From NCBI GenBank assembly GCA_021521415.1, contig JAIQDT010005478.1:109065-173064 (forward strand): DNA of 64,000 bases, written 5' to 3'. A program made the translations under genes and the position numbers. Shown here piece after piece: positions 33,396 to 44,394 of the stretch. The notes beneath the pieces are model-generated. The model was not told the DNA's origin. It saw only the letters and a program-made list of their open reading frames with translations, and made no database searches. Positions within the stretch are counted from its first letter, which is position 1. Each line of letters starts with the position of its first letter. Origin of the DNA: Bidens hawaiensis. Lineage: Eukaryota > Streptophyta > Magnoliopsida > Asterales > Asteraceae.

Positions 33396-34735
33396 GTGCA
33401 AGAACCATTCACTCCTCTGAATGAAGTATGGTATATGGATAGTGGGTGTTCCAGGCACATGACCTGTGACAAGAGGTCACTTTTCAACTATGAAGAGAAG
33501 GTCGAAGGTCCAGTAGCCTTTGGTAGTGATGAGAATGGAGGTAGAATTGTTGGAAAGGGTATCTTGACAAATGGAAAAGTCACATTTGACAATGTCTTCT
33601 ATGTTGAGAGATTACAGTATAACCTCTTCAGCGTATCCCAGATGTGTGACAATGGTTATAAAGTGGGATTTGATGATTCTTACTGTTTCATTCTTAGACC
33701 AGAGTATGTAATCCCTCCAGACATGATCATGATGATGGCCCCAAGGAATGGCAATTTATATGAACAAAACATGAAGGATGTGGTTTCAAGGGGAGAGGTA
33801 TCTGTTTTGTTTCTAAAGCCACTGAAAATGAGTCAAAATTGTGGCATAGGAAACTGTGTCATGTGAATTTGAAGAACATGAACAAAATTGTGAAAGGTGG
33901 GCATGTGATTGGCTTACCTATAAGAGAGTTCAAACTGGATGATAATTGTATCTTATGCCAAAAGGGAAAGCAGCACAAGTCTTCTCATAAGACAAAAATC
34001 ATTAACTCAATTGATCAAGTGCTTGAAATGCTTCACATGGATCTCTTTGGTCCTGTGAGTATCCCAAGCATAGGAAAGGAAAGATATTGCCTAGTGATCA
34101 TTGATGATTATTCAAGATATACTTGGGTTTATTTCCTAAGTACAAAGGATGAGACTGCAGAGTTGATTAAAGGCTGTGTAACTAGGATTGAGAATCAACT
34201 CGATAAAAGGGTTAAAGTGATGAGAAGTGACAATGATAGTGAGCTCAAAAATGGAGTTATTGAAGAATTTTGTGCAGAAAAAGGAATATTTCAATAATTC
34301 TCAGCTCCTAGAACTCCTGAATAGAATGGTGTTGCGGAAAGAGGAAACAGAACACTCATTGAAGTTGCAAGAACCATGCTAGCAGATGCTAATCTACCAG
34401 TTACATTTTGGGCAGAAGCCATCAACAGAGCCTGCTATGTTTAGAACAGGGTACTTCTTAATAAAAGGCACAACAAGACTCCTTATGAGATCTTCTTTAA
34501 CAGAAAGCCCTATATCAAGTTTCTCAAGCCTTTTGGATGCAAATGTTCACTCTTGAACACCAAGGATTATTTAAACAAATTTCAAGCTAAATCCTTGGAT
34601 TGCTTCTTGGTTGGATACTCTATACATTCAAAAGCATACAGGGTATATATGAAAGAATATTTAGTTGTGATTGAATCATCTGATAGTCTTTAATGAAAAT
34701 CAGTTTAATACAGTTGATGGTCTAACATGGCTGTT
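33396..34735 (+). pseudogene. Copia E protease and integrase
   Basis: Frame 33396-33866 starts at protease: VWYMDSGCSRHMTCD, catalytic Asp codon 33438-33440, FYVERLQYNLFSVSQMC, then EYVIPPDMIMMM. A frame change near 33838 leads to the integrase zinc region WHRKLCHVNLKNMNK ... CILCQKGK, and the core with LEMLHMDLFGP, VIIDDYSRYTWVYF, MRSDNDSELKN and GVAERGNRTLIE. Stops lie at 34295, 34321 and 34441. The core Asp-Asn-Gly of the family is Asp-Asn-Asp here. The end fades near 34690 (SIHSKAYRVY). Gene order protease-integrase-RT is diagnostic for copia. Confidence 0.92.
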
Positions 34736-36126
34736 TGATCTTGAAAAATTGGTAAAGTCTTTCAAGATCTATCCTTAAGACTTTGATGATTCATTTTACA
34801 AGACCAGTGTTATTGAAGAGAAAAATCAGAAAACATTAGACTTGGAAAAGTTATGGAACAAGGTTGCAAGTAAGGAAAGTGAATATACATTTATAAAGGA
34901 TCCCTCAAGTGCAAATGTTGAGCAAGTTCAAGAAAATAATCAGAGTCCAGAAGATGATCAAGCAGATAATAATCAAGACAATCAGGAAGTGCAAAGTGAT
35001 CAAGTTCAAAATGTGGAAGATCCAAGCAACCAAATTGGTGAGGAGGAGATTGTTTCAACAGCAAGGTTTCAAGATTTGTTTCAAAGATTACACTTGGGAA
35101 ACAATGGTGCATCTACATCAAGGCAGAACAATAAGAAAGCACCTGAAGCTGATATTGAAACAACTGATTTGATTATTGATGAACCAGATCTCATTGAATC
35201 AAATCTTGACACTACTGTATCTGCAGATGTGATAGTCCAACCCCTAATGTTGAAAATAATCATCCTTCTAAAAATATTATTGGAGATATATATGAAAGAG
35301 TTACAAGATGTCATTTTGAATCAGAAAACATTTGTTTGTACTCTTGCATTCTATCCCAAATAGAACAAAAGAACATTGCTCAAGCTCTAAAGGATAACAG
35401 TGGGTAGAAGCAATACAAGAGGAGTTGGCACAGTTCAGAGATCTACATGTTTGGGAGCTTGTGGATAGGCCAAGAAACATATATGTAATTGGAACCAAAT
35501 GGGTTTTCAGAAATAGGAGAGATGAAAGGGGTGTTATGATTAAGAATAAAGCTAGACTTGTTGCACTTGGATGCCTACAAGAAGAATGGATTGATTTTGA
35601 GGAAGTCTTTGCACCTGTTGCAAGACTAGAAGCCATAACAATCTTCTTAGCTTATGCTGCCTCAAAGAATATCAGGGTATTCCAACTTGATGTCAAATCT
35701 GCATTCCTAATTGGAAAGATAGAAGATGAAGTGTAAGTAACTTAACCACCAGGATTTGAGGACCCAGTGTATCCCAAAAAGGTGTATAAGTTAAACAAAG
35801 CCTTGTATGGATTGCATCAAGCTCCAAGAGCCTGGTATGATGAGTTGTCAAAACCTTTTCTTGAACATGGTTTTCAAAGGGGAGCCATTGACAATACCCT
35901 CTTTTACAAGAAGAAAGGAAGAGATTTGTTGTTGCTGCAAGTCTATGTGGATGACATTATTTTTGGGTCAACCAATGAACAGATGTGTATGGAGTTTGAA
36001 GAGGTGATGAAATCCAAGTATAGTATGAGCTCAATGGTAGAAATGAACTTCTTTCTTGGATTGCAAGCTCAAAAGAAAGCTGATGGGATTTGTGTAGGAC
36101 ATCTTAGACAAATTCAAATGCAATGA
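34736..36126 (+). pseudogene. Copia E linker and reverse transcriptase
   Basis: A polar linker (34842-35300) with Asn/Gln/Asp runs precedes RT. RT starts around 35401 ([19 protein letters not shown]) and continues with [44 protein letters not shown], then two stops at 35734 and 35743, LYGLHQAPRAWYDEL, and the palm motif LQVYVDDIIFGST, with the YVDD codons at 35944-35955 intact. A small deletion near 36090-36125 removes the segment normally joining RT to RNase H and causes a frame change. Confidence 0.92.
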
Positions 36127-36892
36127 TTTGAAGACTACTTCAACTCCTACGGATACAAAAGAGGAGATGGTAGCAGATGAAAAGGGGGAGCCAGTGGATG
36201 AACATGAATACAGAGCAAAAATTGGGTCACTGGTGTATCTTACTTCTTCAAGACCAGATATCATGTTTGTTGTGTGTGTCCGTGCAAGATTCCAGTCAAG
36301 TCCTAAGGTTTCTCACATGAATGAAGTCAAGAAAATCTTTAGATATTTGAAGGAAAGACCTAATTTGGGAATTTGATATCCAAAGAACTAGTCATTTGAT
36401 CTAATTGCCAGCACATATAGTGACTATGATGGATGTAATATGAGTAGGAAGTCCACTATAGGAGTCTGTCAATTTTTGGGTGATTGATTGGTGTCATGGC
36501 AATGCAAGAAGCGGACCACAGTGTCAATCTCAACTGCAGAAGCTAAGTATATTGTTGCATCTGCCTGCTGTGCACAAGTCCTCCGGATTCAGAATCAGAT
36601 GCTGGACTATGGTTTGAATTTTCTAAACACCCCTATATACATTGATAATACTGCTGCATCTTTCATTGTTAAAAATCCTGTGCAACATTCCAAGACTAAG
36701 CAGATTGAAATCAGACATCACTTCATAAGAGACTGCAGTGAAAAGGTTTTAATTGAAGTGAAAAGAGTTGATACAAGTGATAATTTGGCTGACCTATTCA
36801 CAAAACCACTTAATAGAACCACGTTCAACTTTCTTCTGAAAGCTGTGGGCATGATTAACTCTAATGAAGTATGGTTGATGATGTGTGCCTGA
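36126..36892 (+). pseudogene. Copia E RNase H
   Basis: Frames 36128-36376 and 36488-36892 give KTTSTPTDTKEEM, KIGSLVYLTSSRPDIMFVVC, then LVSWQCKKRTTVSISTAEAKY, YIDNTAASFIVKNPVQHSK, IEIRHHFIRDC and LADLFTKPLNRTTF, ending at a stop at 36890-36892. Stops lie at 36376, 36390 and 36485. The later catalytic block EAKY (usually EAEY) is changed. The end of pol is clear and is followed by the long spacer. Confidence 0.92.
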
Positions 36893-37439
36893 TTGGGCAA
36901 ACTGAGTATCTTCTCAAAGTCTTAGTGAATGTTGTGTATATGTGTTTGAATATGATATTTTTTATGTGAACTGATATGTGCTTAACTGATTATCTGTGCA
37001 AATTAGGTATCATTGGTGCTTATAATCGTTTATCAGTTGACCGATTGGATGTCATGATAAGTAGTTTGAATTGTCAAAATTGATTATATGCTATTCTGAT
37101 GTAATGATTGAATGTTTGAATATGTGAATAATATGATCTGATGATGTTGTTAGGATATGTTAGACTATGCAATTGTGTGAAGTCTGCTTATTGTGATAAT
37201 GTCACTTATGGTTAAGATTTGAATATGCTATGCATGTTATTGTGTCAAAATGTGTCTTTGAGTCAAAATGATATGCATGACTGAAAATTGTTAACAAACA
37301 TTTTTTTGATCAAAACATCTTTTGAAAATGCAAGAGCAAGTTGTTAATGGTGATGAAACATAATAATACTATTCAGTTCAAAGCTTTATAGAAGCTTAAA
37401 AGGATATTTTCAATGAAAGTCTCAAAGAGTTACTTTTGC

Positions 37440-37730
37440 TGAAAATTATGTCACTAGCTCAGGTTGGAAGGACATACACATGTGTATGTTTGGTCCTATC
37501 ATCTGTATGGATTGAGAGGATAGCCATTAACCTGAAAACTGAAAGCTGTTGGGGCAATTGTAACTTGTTTTCTATTCTTTCACTTAAAATTATGTCAATA
37601 ACTCCGTTTTGAAAGGACATGTATTCACATATATGTTTGGTCATGTTAACCTTTTGTGGTCAAAAAAGATAGCCATTTACCTGTCAAGTAACTAATATTG
37701 GGGTGTCTGAATTTTAAATGTGTTAAATTG
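37440..37730 (+). repeat. Two-unit palindromic module in the copia E spacer
   Basis: Two tandem units of about 135 bp, each beginning AAAATTATGTCA, then a GGACAT...palindrome...ATGTTTGGTC core, then GATAGCCATT(A/T)ACCTG, then TTGGGG. In unit 1 the core ACATACACATGTGTATGT (about 37472-37489) is a perfect 18-bp palindrome. Unit 2 (about 37616-37640) is imperfect. The same two-unit arrangement lies at 3215-3480 in copia A. Confidence 0.85.
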
Positions 37731-38699
37731 GAAAATGATAGTACATTGACTACTTAGCCAATCATATGGATTTAATAGGCTGAAAAGGCACTTAGTACAG
37801 TCGTTAACATGTTTGGTTGCTTTCCCATGATGTGTAAAATCTAAGGTGATATAAACATAAAGAATTTGGTAAACTTAATGTGGAGTTACATTGTTGTCTA
37901 TGCATATTCCAAGATAAATCTTTCCAAATGATAGGCAGAAAAGTGATTATCCAGTCATACATAAGCCCGTTGGTATTTGGTTTCCTAAATGAAATATTTA
38001 CAAAAGAATGACAATGAACAAATGTGAACTACTTTATTTCAAATGTTTTGTCAATCAAAAGTTGATAAATGTTCACAAATTTTTATATAGAAAATGCATA
38101 CACGAGGGTTAATTCTAGAACTACAGGGGTGGAGGCAATCATATAAGTCCTTTAAACATTCCGAATGAAAGGCCTGTAAGTCCGACTTGTGTGGCCTGTA
38201 AGTCCAACGTTCAACCTCACATATGTTTGCTAAATTTGAATAGAAATATTAAAATTTTAAAAATGTTCTGTCATTAAAAGTTTTTAACCAAATCCAGGGG
38301 GTCAAAGTCAAATTGGGGTGATCTGGAGAAAGCCAAATAAGCTTTGAGAATAGATATGGAGCATCAGAAAACAATATGTGTTATCCATTTAACTTTATTC
38401 ATATAAATTGAACATTAATCATATCACCAAAGAGATTAAATTCATGCTAAGTCTAGACCTGCTGTTAACCTGTCTATGTTGTCATAATAATGTTAAGAAT
38501 GAAGTATTGAGAAAGCTACTTAGTCAATATGATCCCATACTTGAGATCTTTTCAGCAAAAGAAAGAAACTGTTTTGAAAAGAAACATGACTGAAATTTGA
38601 TCTCTTAATGCACCATTAGCTCTTAAACAATGATTTTTATTGATAAATATAACTGATATTGTGTTTAAGTCAAAAGGTGTTGAATTTTACCTTCAAAAT

Positions 38700-39750
38700 G
38701 TTGAATATGTATTTTCGGGTAAGGTTTGATGCTTAATAACCTTTGCGAATATACTTAGATGTTTTTGTCTAAGTTTTTCAATTTCGAGCATGCTTTGAAG
38801 TATTTAACATTTTTCGGGTAGAGTTCACTATTTTACTCAAAATTTAACTTTCCGAGCAGGCTTGACATTTTTTCTATGTTTGAATATGATGTTTACTAGC
38901 AAGGTTTTATATAGTGAGGACTTTCGAGCATACTTTAGTGATTTGTTTGAAAGTTAATCTGTTTCTAGCAAACAAGTTGATATGATTGATTACACTGTTC
39001 ACTAGCAAGCTTTGTTGATTTCTAAACTTTCTAGCAAACTTAACTGTTTTACAGGTTGTTTAAGTTAGTATAGCAAGCTTTGTGATTAGATGTGATATTC
39101 ATGCAAGCTTTAGTGATTTTGGACTTTATAGCACACTTAGGTGTTTGTTTTATTGTTTAAACTCATTTCTACCAAGCTATGTGTCACTTGTGATTATGAT
39201 TCTTTGAAACTATAAGTGTTTTCGGGCAAACCTAGTTTTCCGGGCACACTTTATATTTCGGGCACACTTGAAAATTTCAAATGTTCCCTTAATATACTTG
39301 GTAAATTCAAAACTTAACTTTTCGAGTACACTTTGTGTTTAGAATCCTTATCTAGCACAATTTGTATTTTTGAAGTTATTCGAGCATACTTTGCATCAAA
39401 GTGTACTTGACTGAATATTTGTGAACTATTTGACATTTACGGGTAAGGTTTGTGATAGGTCTAGCTATTTGGGTAAGGTTTGTATTTAGAAGTTTATCTA
39501 AGAGATTTATTTGGGTATCTTAATTGATTCCTAGCAAGGTTGCCTACTTGATATTTTATACTTGATTATCTGTCTTGTGATTCAGTTCTCGAGCAATCTT
39601 GTATTTCGAGTAAGCTTTCTTCATTTTACTTAGATCTATTTTTAACTGTTGAACCGAACAAGCTTTGATAAAGTGGAAGGTTCAGAGCAAGCCTTGTAAA
39701 CTCTAAAGTGAACTATTCCAAGCAAGGTTTGGTAAATGAACTTTATCAGG
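38700..39750 (+). repeat. Array of degenerate GAGCAAGCTTTG-like motifs
   Basis: Roughly 25-30 variants of a 12-15 bp word of the form TTTCGAGCA(A/T)(A/G)CTTTG lie about 25-45 bp apart, all in one orientation. Examples: TTTCGAGCATGCTTTG (38783), CTTTCGAGCATACTTTAGTG (38921), CACTAGCAAGCTTTGTTG (39000), TTCGGGCACACTTGA (39253), TTCGAGCATACTTTGC (39379) and GGGTAAGGTTTGT (39438). There is no exact longer unit. It stops about 100 bp before the TATA site. Confidence 0.8.
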
Positions 39751-39851
39751 CATGGTTCTAAATGTGAATATTTTAAATGGTTAATAGTACTGTTTGACAG
39801 CTATTAACTCACTACATGACAAAATGCATTTAAAACTCACTTTCAAAATGG

Positions 39852-39859
39852 TATATAAG
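39852..39859 (+). promoter_or_regulatory. TATA box upstream of the envelope-like ORF of copia E
   Basis: TATATAAG is followed, 30-80 bp later, by a CT-rich leader (CTCTCACCTTCCACTCTCTC near 39892) typical of plant transcript starts. It lies 360 bp before the ATG at 40219. Inferred to drive a separate transcript for the extra ORF. Confidence 0.5.
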
Positions 39860-39994
39860 AGAGAGTTAGAGAAAATTTTTCCCACTTTATCTCTCACCTT
39901 CCACTCTCTCACCCTCGTTTCAGAAACTCAACCGCCTAATTGCAATAATCTCAATTACCTAATCCTAATTTACCAGCCCACTTTTTCCAACTCG

Positions 39995-40216
39995 GTAAGC
40001 TTCAATTAAATGTTTTCCGACTACGATTAAGTCATAATGGGCTTTGATTATACATATTTACTAACTCTCTATTATGTGTGTAGGTTATAAATTTGTCGAA
40101 GATAAGTTTCATAATGAGATCTCTTTTATCTTCTTTAAATTATAACTTGAAATTATTTAAAGTTGTGAAATTTATGACTAATTTCTACTTTGAATAGGTT
40201 TTGATTGTTTGTTCAG
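39995..40216 (+). other. Predicted 5'-UTR intron before the envelope-like ORF
   Basis: Donor CTCG|GTAAGC at 39995 and acceptor TTTGTTCAG| ending at 40216 bound a 222-bp, T-rich stretch. Two bases later comes ATG 40219. In copia A an acceptor-like TTTTCAG also ends two bases before its ATG, which supports this reading. Confidence 0.5.
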
Positions 40217-40218
40217 AT

Positions 40219-43200
40219 ATGGTGAATCAAGAAAATTCCAAGATATCCCTTTGAAGAAAAGCACAACATGTGTGCCTTGTTGCAGGTCACTCCTGACAAT
40301 GAGGAAGTGGATATGATGATAAGGTGGCTGATAAGATCGAACATCCGTTTTGCCCTGACAGAGTGCCCGGTCATTTATAGAAATCATTCATTAGATTTTT
40401 GGCGCTCAACACTATTGGTAGATGATGTAAATGGTAGGCGGATCGAGGCTACCGTAGCAAGACAGTAGATACATGTTACTGAAAGGTTGATTAGAAGGTG
40501 CTTGGAACTTCATGATGATGACCACAACCCAACCAACTTCAATACTGCTCATTTGCTAAGAATATTCGAGCAAACTACGGGATATCAGGGGACGGTGCAC
40601 GAAGGACAATTTCAAAAGGGCATGTTCCCTATTTTATACAGATTTTTTATCCACCATTTGATCCAGGGGTTTGCCCCGAGAAAAGTATCTTGGACTCTAA
40701 TGAGTCATGACTTAGCTAACGCCACTGTTGCTATTGTCTATGATCTACCATTCAATTTCTCCAAGATGATCTTTGATGGGACGGTAGGCATTCTAAAGAA
40801 GGCAGAAAAAGACAGATTTTTAGCGTATCCAATATTTCTACAGATAATGTTTAAACATGAGCTACACGACTTGCCCACGATGGGTACAACTCATATTCTG
40901 CAAAATCCCAACACCTACAAACGGATTGCTAATCCGGGAAGTACCAGCAGATTCAATCCAAACACTCCATATGAGACTTTATCATGGTTGATGAACCATT
41001 ACTTGGAGATTATGCCAGTACCTGAGTAAAGCTTAGAGGAGGAAGAGGAGGATGATGATAGTGATGATGATAATAATGACGGAGATGCAGGGGATGGAAA
41101 TGAAGGAGGGTTGGAGGAGCCGTGATTGATGATGTACTTGTTCAGGGGGAAAACCAACTGATCCAAAACCATCATCCACACCTTTAGCCTTACCACCTCA
41201 CTCACCACCTCCCTTACCACCTCACTCACTACCACCTATCCTAACCCAATCCCCACCACCAACCCTAATCCAAGACTCACATGACACACCATATCAAACC
41301 CCACCTCAAACCCCACCTGATAACCTAAACTTAAGCCCTCCCACTAACCCAATCTCTCCACCACAATCCCAAACTGCAAACCCATTACTAGAACCTTTTT
41401 CTACTTCACTACCCACTACACCTCCCCATATTTCCAATATATACAAAAGAACTTTGAATTGATAATTGAAGTTGTGTTGTTGAGGGGAGAGAATGCAAAA
41501 TTGAGAAGTAAAAATGATGAGTTGAAAGCTCAGTTGGCCCAGGCACATTCAAGAATTAAAACCCTGGAGCAGGATGTTGAGAAGACCTCAGCTGCCCCAA
41601 AACAGGGGGAATATTCCAAATGATGAGGCAACTGGAGCTAATGAGGAGAATGTGAATTTGGATGAAGGGGTTGAAACAGTTCGTATAGATGGATTAACAT
41701 TTATATTGAATGCATATGATGAGAATGAAAGTGATGATGAGGATAGTGGTGTAAGAATGATTTTTGAGGGAGATTATGAAGCTGATCAATCTGGAGGTGG
41801 AGAACAAAATTATGATGTGAATAATGCAGTTTTAAACACTGTTGAAAGAGAAGATGATGATGTGATGAGTAAAGAGAAGAATGTGGAGAATGAAGTGGAG
41901 ATTGTGAATATTGATCAAATGGCTACAACTGATATTGCTACAGATGTTGTAACTGATGTAGCAACTGATGTGATGACTGATGTGATGAAAGCCACTGATG
42001 TGCAAAAAGATATCTTGATGGATGATGGAGCTGCTACTGAGGAACTTGTTCTTACATAACCAGAAACTAATCAATTAAGTTCCAATAGAGTAGAGCATGA
42101 TTCTGAAATGAGTGAATTGGAGAAAGATATTGATGAATTTCCTTCTGAAATAGAGAGCGACAGGAGAAGAAGATTAGCCAAAGGCAAAGCAATTGTTGAG
42201 AAGGAGGATGAGCCTATTAGGGCAGATACTGATGAAGAAGAGGAAGAAGATGAAAGTGTTGTTGCTGCCAGAAGGCTGGAACAAGTCATGAGTGAAACAA
42301 GGGAAAGGGAATGTATTTCCCAAACCCTGACTACAGAAGAGCTGGCAGAGCAGGAAACAGTAATTGAGCAAGCTAATATTGCAAAAATTTTAGATCTAGA
42401 GGAGGAAGAGGATCAGCAGGTGATTGACAGTCTGATTAGTATGAAACGAGCTGAAGAAGTGGATAACTCATTAGCTATGGTCTTGAGTGTATTCGATCAA
42501 TCTCATAGTCAACCTTAAAATGAAACTAAATCATCAATTGAGCCGATGAATGACTCTAATATGGAGCTAGATTCAGAAGTCGTTGGTGAATCTATAGCCT
42601 TAATCTTTGCTAAGAAATGGGCTGAACAAATTTAGGAAGATATAAGACAAAACCCATCTGATTGGAATTGTTACGATGATGCAAGATATGGTAAGAAATA
42701 TACTAGAAAGAGGCTTAGACCTAATGAGTATGATCAAAGTGAGGACAAATCAACAAAAAGGACTAGAATGGATAATGAAAATGAATACTTTGTTGAGAGT
42801 CCTGGGGAGCAACAAAGTCCTCTAAGTCCTATTCCTATTCAGATTGTTAGGCATGAGGACTTGCCAAATCCTGATGATGAGAAAGTTGATGCTGTCAATG
42901 AGTCAACAGAAGAGGATGATACAACTGAAAAAAATAATGATGATGATAACCAGGATAATACGGCTGATGATGTTGATATTGTGTCCCCACAAGTAGAATT
43001 GTCAAATGAACAAAGGGCAAATATCCAACAAAGTCTTGATGATGCAAGATGGAATAATCCTTTAATTGTGAATCTTATCAGATATGGATTCAAATTTGAA
43101 GATCTTGCCTCTCTAACTGATGAAGAATTTGAAAGTATACTAGACAATGAGAGGGATACTATAAAAAGAATGACGGAAAAGAAGAACAGGGATAATCTTA

Positions 43201-43435
43201 AATTCAGAGAATATCTATAAACACAACTTCTCTGAAAAATACTTATCCCACTTCAAATTTGAAGATCTTGAAAAGGCATAAAATACAACAAGAGAAGGTG
43301 TTGCAAGAAAAGAAAAAGCAAAATTTGCAAGAGAAGCAGCTTTGGCTGAGAAGATTGAAGAGTTGAGAAAGAAATATGCTGAGAAGATTGAAGAGTTGAG
43401 AAGGCCTATAAATAAAATAATTTAGGGCACGCCTA
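40219..43435 (+). pseudogene. Envelope-like extra ORF region of copia E
   Basis: ATG 40219 opens MVNQENSKIS and soon stops. The conserved globular part is in other frames: 40268-40468 (MCALLQVTPDNEEVDMMI) and 40487-41029 (FNTAHLLRIFEQTTGYQG, FPILYRFFIHHLIQGFAP, YDLPFNFSKMIFDG, LPTMGTTHIL). It is followed by an acidic stretch and a proline-rich stretch (41150-41420), then a long acidic, coiled-coil-rich tail in several frames to about 43435, with IATDVVTDVATDVMTDV repeats (41930-41985), EEEEEDESVV, and a doubled AEKIEELR (about 43347-43400). No signal peptide or membrane segment is convincing, so a true envelope role is not supported. Same family as 1-825. Confidence 0.75.
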
Positions 43436-43492
43436 CTACGGAATTCAGCCTTTACTCTTTTCAGACTTAAAAGAATATTCTATGATATTGAG

Positions 43493-44339
43493 TGTGACGG
43501 CTGTCCTAGGATTGTAAGGATACACTTTCCAAACAAGAAACCCTAATCGATTATCATTTGTATGAATCATTTTTTAAATGGAAATCTTTTGAGTGATTGT
43601 TTGTGTTTGCTACATTTTATTAATCCTCAAGCAACAACTCTGTTTGTTTCTGATTTCGCCGTTAACAAACAGTTTTCTTATCCAAAATAGCAAATGTCAT
43701 TAACTCTATTGTCGACACATTTATTGTGTGAGTTATGACTTAATTCTGAGTGTGAGTGATTATTTCGGGACGACAGAAGAAAGGGACCGGACCCTAATAA
43801 TATTCGAGGCAGATAAGGGACCGAGCCCTAATAATACTCGAGGTAGTATGGCGTAATGCTATTTTAAATGTATGAGTATGTAAAATATGAATAGATGTAA
43901 AGAAAGTAAAGAAAGAATGAAAGTATATATTCTAGTATGTACTAAAGAAAGTTAAGCAGGTTAAGTAAATACTAAGTATCTACGGATGCATATGTATAAG
44001 TATGTGAAAGTATTGTATGTTAATTGATTAACTAGAACTCAATCAGCATAGCTGACTTTTAGTATGCGCGCAGGTTAATAGAATGAGGCAACTCGCTTGA
44101 CGTGGGCACATGGCATGGGAAGGAAGAGACTGGCATCTCAAGGAAGATTATTATGATTTATGTTTAATGTTTTTAAATGTGAAAGACAAATTGTTGTTTA
44201 AGACAAGTTACGAATTATTATGTGATGTTTTATGAAAGATTTAGTATTTCGTGAAACTTTTATTTAACTATGATGTTTAGAACTATGTTTATGAGTTAAT
44301 CCAACATCAAAAGTGAGGCACCGGTAACGGGGCCTTACA
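43493..44339 (+). repeat. Solo or partial gypsy-type LTR
   Basis: Starts TGTGACGGCTGTCCTAGGA and ends AACGGGGCCTTACA, both usual for gypsy LTRs. It contains a 34-bp tandem pair (43782 and 43816: AGGGACC...CCTAATAATA.TCGAGG) and CATAGCTGACTTTTAGTATG near 44050. No PBS or coding sequence is attached. The flanks (TTGAG before, TTTGT after) do not form a target duplication, so it may be a fragment, not a clean solo LTR. Confidence 0.65.
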
Positions 44340-44394
44340 TTTGTTGTTGTCCATTTTGGACTCGGCTTAATGATGTTTTTGAGATGCTTTTGCA

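Larger units (their letters stand above)
36893..40218 (+). other. Non-coding spacer between pol and the envelope-like ORF of copia E
   Basis: 3.3 kb with no credible gene. From left to right: a TG-rich part to about 37430; the two-unit palindromic module (37440-37730); a block shared with the copia A spacer (ATGATAGTACATTGA near 37734; GTGATATAAACATAAAGAA near 37846); the GCAAGCTTTG-like array (38700-39750); a TATA site (39852); and a 5'-UTR intron ending two bases before an ATG. It looks like a control region. Confidence 0.75.
30372..43435 (+). mobile_element. Ty1/copia retrotransposon E, SIRE-like, lacking its 5' end
   Basis: On the plus strand, truncated gag, protease, integrase, RT, RNase H (to 36892), a 3.3-kb spacer and a 3.2-kb envelope-like region follow one another. 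The 5' LTR, PBS and gag N-terminus are missing at the left end (30372), and no 3' LTR was identified after 43435. The layout matches copia A, which runs the other way; the coding and spacer parts are related but clearly different in sequence, so they are distinct families of one lineage. Confidence 0.88.

Noticed and set aside
38700..39750. CRISPR-like array of short repeats
   Set aside because: The repeats are degenerate, the spacing is irregular, and the sequence is clearly from a plant nuclear genome.
41832..42371. Minus-strand Ser/His/Ile-rich open frames
   Set aside because: Complement of the acidic GAT/GAA-rich tail of the accessory ORF; composition shadow.
40219..43435. True retroviral envelope gene
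   Set aside because: No convincing signal peptide, transmembrane helix or cleavage site was seen; the region is globular, then acidic and coiled-coil-rich.
43493..44339. Clean solo LTR with target duplication
   Set aside because: The five bases on each side (TTGAG and TTTGT) differ, so only an LTR-like fragment is claimed.
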